A DNA stretch of 12,745 nt from an uncultured Actinomycetes bacterium. GTDB taxonomy: Bacteria; Actinomycetota; Actinomycetes; Nanopelagicales; Nanopelagicaceae. Every line of letters starts with the position of its first letter. Within the stretch, counting starts at the first letter, position 1. Positions 8,069 to 12,745 of the stretch are shown here, one piece after another. The notes below the pieces were generated by a model. That model saw only the letters and a program-made list of their open reading frames with translations. It made no database searches and was not told where the DNA came from. A program made the translations under genes and the position numbers. The stretch spans positions 1-12,745 of the forward strand of contig CAIMUD010000037.1 in assembly GCA_903844585.1 (NCBI GenBank). Reading direction: 5' to 3'.

Positions 8069-8515
8069 TTAAGGCAATTGCTCCAAAAGATCACTAATTC
8101 GACCATGGGTAAGCAGGATTGCATCGGGTTCAATCTGAGCCCATGGCTCTAAGACAAAACGGCGCTCATGGGCGCGAGGGTGCGGAAGCTTTAGCTCTTC
8201 TGCGCTACTAAGTAGCCCACCATATTGAATTAAATCTAAATCAATTGTGCGGGGTCCCCAGTGTTCGATTCGCTCTCTTCCTAAACTTTTTTCAACTCCA
8301 TGAAGCAATGAAAGTAGATCCATTGCGGGAAGTTCGGATTCAAGTATGCACACTGCATTTAAGTAATCTGGTTGCTGAGGCCCGCCGACAGGTTTTGTTT
8401 TAAAATAGGTTGAAACAGCAATGACTTCAGTAGATTCTTTAAGAAGTGCAATCGCGATATCTAATTGCTCCTGAGGGCTACCAATATTTGCACCAAGTGA
8501 AACAACAGCTTTCAT
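8069..8515 (-). CDS. folK: 2-amino-4-hydroxy-6-hydroxymethyldihydropteridine pyrophosphokinase (HPPK)
   Basis: Transfers pyrophosphate from ATP to 6-hydroxymethyl-7,8-dihydropterin, making the substrate of dihydropteroate synthase (FolP). The 148 residues form one HPPK domain. The N-terminus has SLGANIG (6-12). The signature GPRTIDLDLIQY (87-98) supplies the two magnesium-binding aspartates D92 and D94. PHPRAHERRFVLEPW (111-125) is the second conserved segment, with nucleotide-contacting basic residues. Its ATG overlaps the folB stop by four bases (ATGA), indicating translational coupling. It is the last of the four folate genes and is followed by the 53-bp gap before panC. Confidence 0.96.
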   Translation of the reverse strand: MKAVVSLGANIGSPQEQLDIAIALLKESTEVIAVSTYFKTKPVGGPQQPDYLNAVCILESELPAMDLLSLLHGVEKSLGRERIEHWGPRTIDLDLIQYGGLLSSAEELKLPHPRAHERRFVLEPWAQIEPDAILLTHGRISDLLEQLP

Positions 8516-8868
8516 CGTGTAATGGTTACCGAAATATCTTTTACTTCAGCATCTACTGGCGCATGGGGTTTATGCAGAGTAATAACAACTTTTGAAACGA
8601 CTGGGAAAACTGCCTTGATTTTATCTGCGATTCGACCGGCAAGTCGCTCAATTAAATTGACAGCTTCGCCTTGAATTTCATCGACAACTAAGTCTATAAC
8701 TTTTGAGTAATCGATAGTGGATTCAAGATCATCACTTTGGCTGGCTTTACTTAAATCGAGATTAAGTTCAACATCAGCAATGAACGTCTGACCGTGGACT
8801 CTCTCTTCTTTAAACACTCCGTGATAGCCGAAAGCTTTTATGCCGGTTAAATTTATTTGATCAGACAT
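8512..8868 (-). CDS. folB: Dihydroneopterin aldolase
   Basis: Cleaves 7,8-dihydroneopterin to 6-hydroxymethyl-7,8-dihydropterin and glycolaldehyde in folate synthesis. Starting at the ATG at 8868 gives 118 residues, normal for the family. The catalytic set lines up with the well-studied S. aureus enzyme even in numbering: E22 in FKEERV, Y54 in STIDYS, E74 in NLIERLA, and K100 in LHKPHAP. The frame is open to an earlier ATG at 8889, adding seven residues (MAKFWIT). I prefer 8868 because MSDQINLTGIKAFGYHG is the usual family N-terminus and because it makes an 8-bp overlap (ATGTCTGA) with the folP stop, like the ftsH-folE junction. The Shine-Dalgarno is weak for both starts. Confidence 0.94.
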   Translation of the reverse strand: MSDQINLTGIKAFGYHGVFKEERVHGQTFIADVELNLDLSKASQSDDLESTIDYSKVIDLVVDEIQGEAVNLIERLAGRIADKIKAVFPVVSKVVITLHKPHAPVDAEVKDISVTITR

Positions 8869-9637
8869 GGTTATCCAAAACTTGGCCATTAATGACTTCT
8901 CTATGCGGCTTCACGCTATGAACTCTAACGCCCCAAATATCTTTACCAAGAAGGGATCTAGTGAGGTCGATTGTCGCCGCTTCACGCTGATCTGGATCGT
9001 CACCACCCAAAAACCTCTTACGTGAAGCGCCAATAAGTATTGGATAGCCCAACGCCTGCAGTTCGTGCAAACGATTTAGAATCTCCCAGTTATGGCTTGT
9101 ATCTTTAGAAAAACCCAGCCCTGGATCGATAATGATGTTTTCTTTTTTTATTCCTGCGGCAATCGCCTTCTCAATTTGTTCGGTCAATTCTTTGACGACA
9201 TCTAGAACTACATCTTGATATACGGCTAATGAGTTCATATCTTTCGAATGCCCCCGCCAATGCATAAGTACATACTTGCAACCAAGTGCTGCCACAGTTG
9301 CAAACATTTCGGGATCAGCTTTTCCACCACTCACATCGTTAACAATCAAAGCTCCAGCGCTGACTGCCTTTTTGGCTGTAGCAGCTGACATAGTGTCGAT
9401 ACTTATATCTGCGCCTCTACCAGAAAGTGCTTCCACAACAGGCATAGTTCTGCGATGTTCTTCTTCTAAAGAAATTCGTTGCGCCCCGGGACGGGTTGAT
9501 TCACCACCTATATCAATAATGCTTACACCTTCAGCAATCATTTCAAGTCCTCGCGCGATGGCACTTTCTGGAGATAAATATTTACCGCCATCAGCGAAAG
9601 AATCTGGAGTGACGTTTAATATTCCCATTACCAACAT
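8861..9637 (-). CDS. folP: Dihydropteroate synthase
   Basis: Condenses hydroxymethyldihydropterin pyrophosphate with p-aminobenzoate to give dihydropteroate; it is the sulfonamide target. The 258-residue TIM barrel shows GILNVTPDSFADGG (5-18), DIGGESTRPGA (42-52), SIDT (79-82), NDVSGG (100-105), the pterin-pocket DPGLGFSK (171-178) and IGASRKRFLG (202-211). The last motif, normally RVHDV, reads RVHSV: the pterin-phosphate-contacting Arg and His (R238, H240) remain, but the following Asp is Ser. The ATG at 9637 lies 4 bp after the folE stop, with an AGGT a few bases upstream; an ATG three codons later is a possible alternative. The stop overlaps the folB start by 8 bp. Confidence 0.97.
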   Translation of the reverse strand: MLVMGILNVTPDSFADGGKYLSPESAIARGLEMIAEGVSIIDIGGESTRPGAQRISLEEEHRRTMPVVEALSGRGADISIDTMSAATAKKAVSAGALIVNDVSGGKADPEMFATVAALGCKYVLMHWRGHSKDMNSLAVYQDVVLDVVKELTEQIEKAIAAGIKKENIIIDPGLGFSKDTSHNWEILNRLHELQALGYPILIGASRKRFLGGDDPDQREAATIDLTRSLLGKDIWGVRVHSVKPHREVINGQVLDNHV

Positions 9638-9641
9638 GGTG

Positions 9642-10253
9642 CTACCTGTTTGTAATTAAGCTAATCGCCTCGGCACGCGTTGCTGGATCACGAAGTACGC
9701 CACGAACAGCGCTGGTGGTAGTTCGTGCTTGAGATTTTTTTACGCCGCGCATCGACATGCAGAGATGTTCACAATCGATAATCACAATCACTCCCATGGG
9801 ATTCAAAATCTCAACCATTGCGTCTGCGATTTGAGTAGTTAGTCGTTCCTGAACTTGAGGACGCTTTGCAAAAAGATCTACAAGTCTTGCGACTTTTGAG
9901 AGGCCAGTTATTTTCCCACTTGGAATATATCCAACATGTGCAACTCCATGAAATGGAGTCAGGTGATGCTCACATTGAGAGAAAACTTCGATATCTCTAA
10001 TAATTACTAACTCTTCATGTCCGATATCAAAAGTTGTTGAAAGAACATCTTTTGGTGACTCATACAAACCTGCAAAATTTTCCTTAAAGGCACGTGCCAC
10101 TCGAGCTGGCGTATCTTTGAGCCCATCTCTATTTGGATCTTCACCAAGTGCAAGTAAAAGCTCTTTGACTGCAGCTTCTGCGCGAGCCTGATCGTATGGG
10201 TGCTGCGCGCGCCCATCTTCAGGTCCCATCGAAACAGAATTTACATCAGTCAC
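9642..10253 (-). CDS. folE: GTP cyclohydrolase I
   Basis: Opens and rearranges GTP to 7,8-dihydroneopterin triphosphate, the first step of folate synthesis. The 203-residue product carries the type I signature [20 protein letters not shown] (90-109) and [19 protein letters not shown] (115-133). The zinc ligands are C94, H97 and C165 (in [10 protein letters not shown]), so this is the zinc-dependent FolE rather than FolE2. The chosen start is a GTG at 10253, which overlaps the ftsH stop by 8 bp (GTGACTGA) and has a purine-rich AAAAAGAG upstream. An ATG nine codons in (10229) would give a 195-residue protein that still holds the whole domain, but has no Shine-Dalgarno. No phosphatase gene for the next step is present in the window. 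Confidence 0.96.
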   Translation of the reverse strand: MTDVNSVSMGPEDGRAQHPYDQARAEAAVKELLLALGEDPNRDGLKDTPARVARAFKENFAGLYESPKDVLSTTFDIGHEELVIIRDIEVFSQCEHHLTPFHGVAHVGYIPSGKITGLSKVARLVDLFAKRPQVQERLTTQIADAMVEILNPMGVIVIIDCEHLCMSMRGVKKSQARTTTSAVRGVLRDPATRAEAISLITNR

Positions 10254-12297
10254 TTGCGCTCTTTTTAATCCGGCGAGGCTTCTTCTCTACTTCCTTCTCT
10301 TCAACAATTCTCTTTGGAATTGCTACTGGAGGCTGTGAAGATGGAATGCGCTGTGACGATCCAGTCCAAGCAGGACGCTTTGAAACAGATTTAACTTTTT
10401 TGAAAATAACTTGGATTTCTTCCTTGTTAAGCGTTTCAAGTTCAAGAAGTCGCACAACCATTTCATCGAGAATTGAGCGGTTTGCAACGAGAATTTCATA
10501 GGACTCTTGGTGCGCATTTTCTATGAGCTTACGAATTTCGTTATCGACAAGGCTTGCAACGCTTTCTGAGTAATCACGTTGATGACCAAAGTCTCGGCCC
10601 ATAAATGGTTCAGAGCTATCTGCTCCAAGTTTGATCGCACCAATGGCTTCCGTCATTCCATATTGTGTAACCATTGCGCGGGCTAACGCCGTTGCCTTTT
10701 CTATGTCATTGGATGCACCAGTAGATGGGTCGTGGAAGATTAATTCTTCAGCAGCACGACCACCAAGTGAATATGCCAATTGATCTAAGAGTTGATTACG
10801 AGTTGTTGAATACTTGTCTTCATCGGGAAGCACCATCGTGTAACCAAGAGCACGGCCACGAGGCATAATTGTGATCTTGTGTACTGGATCTGTATGTGGA
10901 AGTGCGTAAGCAACAAGTGCGTGACCGGCTTCGTGATAAGCAGTAACTCTGCGTTCAGCATCCGACATAATTCTTGATTTACGTTGTGGTCCGGCCATGA
11001 CACGATCAATTGCTTCATCAATTTGAGAATTGCTGATTGCTTTCTTCTCTTCGCGCGCTGCCAGTAGCGCCGCTTCATTTAATACGTTGGCAAGGTCAGC
11101 ACCAGTGAAACCAGGTGTGCGGCGCGCATATGACATCAAATCAACATCGCTAGAAACTGGTTTGTTCTTTGCATGAACTTTTAGAATTTCTGCTCGTCCC
11201 TTTAAGTCAGGGCGATCAACAGCTATCTGTCGATCAAAACGTCCTGGGCGAAGAAGTGCTGGATCCAAAACATCGGGACGGTTTGTTGCTGCAATCAAAA
11301 CAACTTGACCGTTATTTTCAAATCCGTCCATTTCAACAAGTAGTTGGTTGAGAGTTTGTTCGCGCTCGTCGTGACCGCCACCCATACCAGCACCGCGCTG
11401 GCGACCAACTGCATCAATTTCATCTACGAAAACAATTGCTGGTGCATTTGCTTTTGCTTGTGCGAAAAGATCGCGCACTCGAGAAGCTCCGACACCCACA
11501 AACATTTCTACGAAATCAGAACCTGATATCGAATAGAAAGGTACCCCTGCTTCACCAGCGACTGCGCGCGCAAGAAGAGTCTTACCAGTTCCTGGAGGAC
11601 CGTAAAGAAGTACACCCTTTGGAATTTTTGCTCCGAGTAGCGCGTACTTAGGTGGATTGGCAAGGAAGTCTTTAATTTCTTCAAGCTCTGCAATTGCTTC
11701 ATCTGCTCCTGCAACGTCAACAAAAGTATTTTGCGGCACGTCATTGTTCTGAAGTTTCGCACGTGATTTTCCAAATGAAAATACTCGTCCTCCACCTTGT
11801 GCCTGCCCCATCATGAGGAAGAAGAGGAAACCGATAATTAAGAAAGGTGCAAATGAAAGCAAGAACGAAACTAAAAGGGATTGCGTTGGGACATCAACGC
11901 TCCAGCCCTTCGCCGGTGGATTTCCAGTAAGCGCATCAACAATTGTTGGTTCTTGGCGTGCAACGTAAGAAGCTTCAACTTTTGAAGAACCATTAATCTG
12001 ATCGCCGGATTTTAAAATGATTCTAATCTTCTGAGCTTTATCAACAATGACGGCTGACTCAACCTTTGAAGCAGAAATTGCATCTAACACCTGAGAAGTT
12101 TTAACAACGTCATATCTACTTCCTGCACCTGAAATCTGACCAAAGATAGTGACTGTGAAAATTGCAACGATTATCCAGAATAGAGGACCTCGAAAAATCT
12201 TTGCAGCGCGAGTTTGAGGTGGTTTTTTTGCGCTCTTCTTTGAGGAAGAAGCCTTAGACGGCTTGGCTTTTTTCTTCAATTGATCGAGTTTGCTCAT
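10246..12297 (-). CDS. ftsH: ATP-dependent zinc metalloprotease FtsH
   Basis: Membrane-anchored AAA+ protease that extracts and degrades membrane proteins and unstable cytosolic regulators. It has 683 residues. An unusually lysine-rich N-terminal tail (1-36) precedes TM1 (about 37-54); the extracytoplasmic domain spans about 55-138, and TM2 about 140-164. The AAA module has Walker A GPPGTGKT (233-240), Walker B IVFVDEID (288-295) and the second region of homology [18 protein letters not shown] (339-356). The M41 peptidase has zinc ligands H455 and H459 in HEAGH, catalytic E456, and D531 in ASNDIEKA as third ligand. The C-terminus (about 640-683) is a Pro/Lys/Arg-rich, probably disordered tail. 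It starts 18 bp after the hpt stop with no near Shine-Dalgarno, but no later Met codon precedes TM1. Linkage to hpt upstream and folE downstream is the actinobacterial arrangement. Confidence 0.97.
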   Translation of the reverse strand: MSKLDQLKKKAKPSKASSSKKSAKKPPQTRAAKIFRGPLFWIIVAIFTVTIFGQISGAGSRYDVVKTSQVLDAISASKVESAVIVDKAQKIRIILKSGDQINGSSKVEASYVARQEPTIVDALTGNPPAKGWSVDVPTQSLLVSFLLSFAPFLIIGFLFFLMMGQAQGGGRVFSFGKSRAKLQNNDVPQNTFVDVAGADEAIAELEEIKDFLANPPKYALLGAKIPKGVLLYGPPGTGKTLLARAVAGEAGVPFYSISGSDFVEMFVGVGASRVRDLFAQAKANAPAIVFVDEIDAVGRQRGAGMGGGHDEREQTLNQLLVEMDGFENNGQVVLIAATNRPDVLDPALLRPGRFDRQIAVDRPDLKGRAEILKVHAKNKPVSSDVDLMSYARRTPGFTGADLANVLNEAALLAAREEKKAISNSQIDEAIDRVMAGPQRKSRIMSDAERRVTAYHEAGHALVAYALPHTDPVHKITIMPRGRALGYTMVLPDEDKYSTTRNQLLDQLAYSLGGRAAEELIFHDPSTGASNDIEKATALARAMVTQYGMTEAIGAIKLGADSSEPFMGRDFGHQRDYSESVASLVDNEIRKLIENAHQESYEILVANRSILDEMVVRLLELETLNKEEIQVIFKKVKSVSKRPAWTGSSQRIPSSQPPVAIPKRIVEEKEVEKKPRRIKKSASD

Positions 12298-12315
12298 TGC
12301 TTTGACAGCCCGTTC

Positions 12316-12692
12316 CTAGGAGTACATGTGCTTTGCAAGCACACCAATAAATGAAAGGTTGCGATATTTCTCATCAAAGTCAAGACCATAACCGACCACA
12401 AAGTCGCTTGGGATCTCAAATCCTACGTACTTCACTGCAACATCAACTTTCGCAGCTTCGGGCTTCCGTAAAATTGCAAGGATCTCAACGCTTGCTGCGC
12501 CTCTGGTAAGTAAGTTCGCGCGGAGCCATGAAAGAGTTAAACCTGAATCAACAATGTCTTCAACAATTAAAATATTGCGGCCCGTAATGTCGCGGTCTAA
12601 ATCTTTTAGAATACGAACAACACCGCTCGACTTTGTTCCGGATCCATAAGATGAAACAGCCATCCAATCCATTTCAACATGGCGTTGCATCG
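12316..12692 (-). CDS. hpt: Hypoxanthine phosphoribosyltransferase (5'-truncated at contig end)
   Basis: Salvages hypoxanthine (and usually guanine) with PRPP to IMP or GMP. Only the last 124 complete codons, from 12690 to the TAG at 12316-12318, are genomic; the family is about 180 residues, so about 60 N-terminal residues are missing. The PRPP-binding signature [14 protein letters not shown] (40-53 of this fragment) is intact, as are [10 protein letters not shown] (14-23) and [20 protein letters not shown] (91-110), the purine-binding and closing segment. The open frame continues upstream of 12690 to an ATG at 12735, but those 15 residues are encoded by sequencing adapter. The internal ATG at 12690 should not be taken as a real start: the domain clearly extends further. 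The position directly before ftsH is the conserved actinobacterial one. Confidence 0.95.
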
Positions 12693-12745
12693 AGATCGGA
12701 AGAGCAACGTCTGAACTCCAGTCACTAATGCGCATCTCGTATGCC
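12693..12745 (+). other. Illumina TruSeq adapter and index read-through (artefact)
   Basis: The + strand from 12693 begins AGATCGGAAGAGC and continues as the TruSeq Read 1 3' adapter to 12725, with one base missing (GAGCAACG at 12703-12710 where the adapter has GAGCACACG). Next come the eight bases TAATGCGC (12726-12733), which I recognise as TruSeq HT i7 index D708, and then ATCTCGTATGCC (12734-12745), the start of the P7 segment. Orientation is as expected for a read running off the 3' end of a short insert. It is not part of the organism's genome and marks 12745 as a true contig end. Confidence 0.98.

Larger units (their letters stand above)
1984..12692 (-). other. Probable polycistronic operon hpt-ftsH-folEPBK-panC-nadBC-coaX-lysS-argA
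   Basis: Twelve consecutive genes share one strand. In transcription order the gaps are 18, -8, 4, -8, -4, 53, -1, -4, 2, 18 and 2 bp, where negative values are overlaps. No terminator hairpin with a T-run is visible in any gap. Translational coupling is likely at the four overlapping junctions and at nadC-coaX. The only candidate place for an internal promoter is the 53-bp folK-panC gap. The promoter of the whole unit lies beyond the window. A single transcript is an inference from spacing. Confidence 0.6.

Noticed and set aside
12302..12307. Plus-strand TTGACA hexamer between ftsH and hpt, suggesting an antisense promoter into hpt.
   Set aside because: There is no TATAAT-like box 16-18 nt downstream on that strand and no gene in that direction; an isolated hexamer is expected by chance.
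1..12692. An undescribed defence, mobile or biosynthetic system.
   Set aside because: Every gene belongs to a well-known housekeeping family in a conserved actinobacterial order, gaps are too short to hide another gene, and no repeats, integrase or transposase features are seen.

Overview
The window is a compact stretch of actinobacterial housekeeping genes, all on the minus strand. Read in the direction of transcription (high to low coordinates) the order is hpt (5' end missing) - ftsH - folE - folP - folB - folK - panC - nadB - nadC - coaX - lysS - argA-type GNAT - clpC (3' end missing). The run hpt/ftsH/fol genes/panC/coaX/lysS/clpC is a conserved gene order in Actinobacteria, and the protein wording (LysS, CoaX, ClpC, the S-NAGS-type ArgA) is actinobacterial. 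Base composition looks clearly below that of most Actinobacteria (judged by eye, not counted), intergenic spaces are tiny, and several genes usual in this cluster (panD, lsr2, small linker genes) are absent. Together these suggest a streamlined, low-GC planktonic actinobacterium of the freshwater acI / Nanopelagicales kind. That assignment is inference.

Layout. 12693-12745 is not genomic: it is Illumina adapter plus index read-through. 12316-12692 is the C-terminal two thirds of hypoxanthine phosphoribosyltransferase. 10246-12297 is the membrane protease FtsH. 8069-10253 is a four-gene folate block (folE, folP, folB, folK) with overlaps of 8, 8 and 4 bp and one 4-bp gap. After a 53-bp gap, 4008-8015 is a pantothenate/NAD/CoA block (panC, nadB, nadC, coaX) joined by a 1-bp overlap, a 4-bp overlap and a 2-bp gap. 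2481-3989 is lysyl-tRNA synthetase and 1984-2478 a stand-alone N-acetylglutamate synthase. The only sizeable non-coding stretch (1865-1983, 119 bp) carries a candidate clpC promoter, and clpC then runs off the window at base 1.

Function. The genes combine purine salvage, membrane and cytosolic AAA+ proteolysis (FtsH, ClpC), the GTP-to-pterin branch of folate synthesis, two of the three de novo steps to nicotinate mononucleotide, the pantothenate-forming and pantothenate-phosphorylating steps of CoA synthesis, lysine charging and the first step of arginine synthesis. From hpt to argA the spacing (largest gap 53 bp, no terminator seen) suggests one or two polycistronic transcripts. clpC probably has its own promoter, whose best match is the SigR/SigH-type thiol-stress ECF consensus.

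I found no previously undescribed system. The most consequential observation is the adapter contamination, which fabricates an in-frame N-terminus for hpt. The most interesting biological one is the SigR-like promoter candidate before clpC. No RNA genes, mobile elements or CRISPR arrays were seen.
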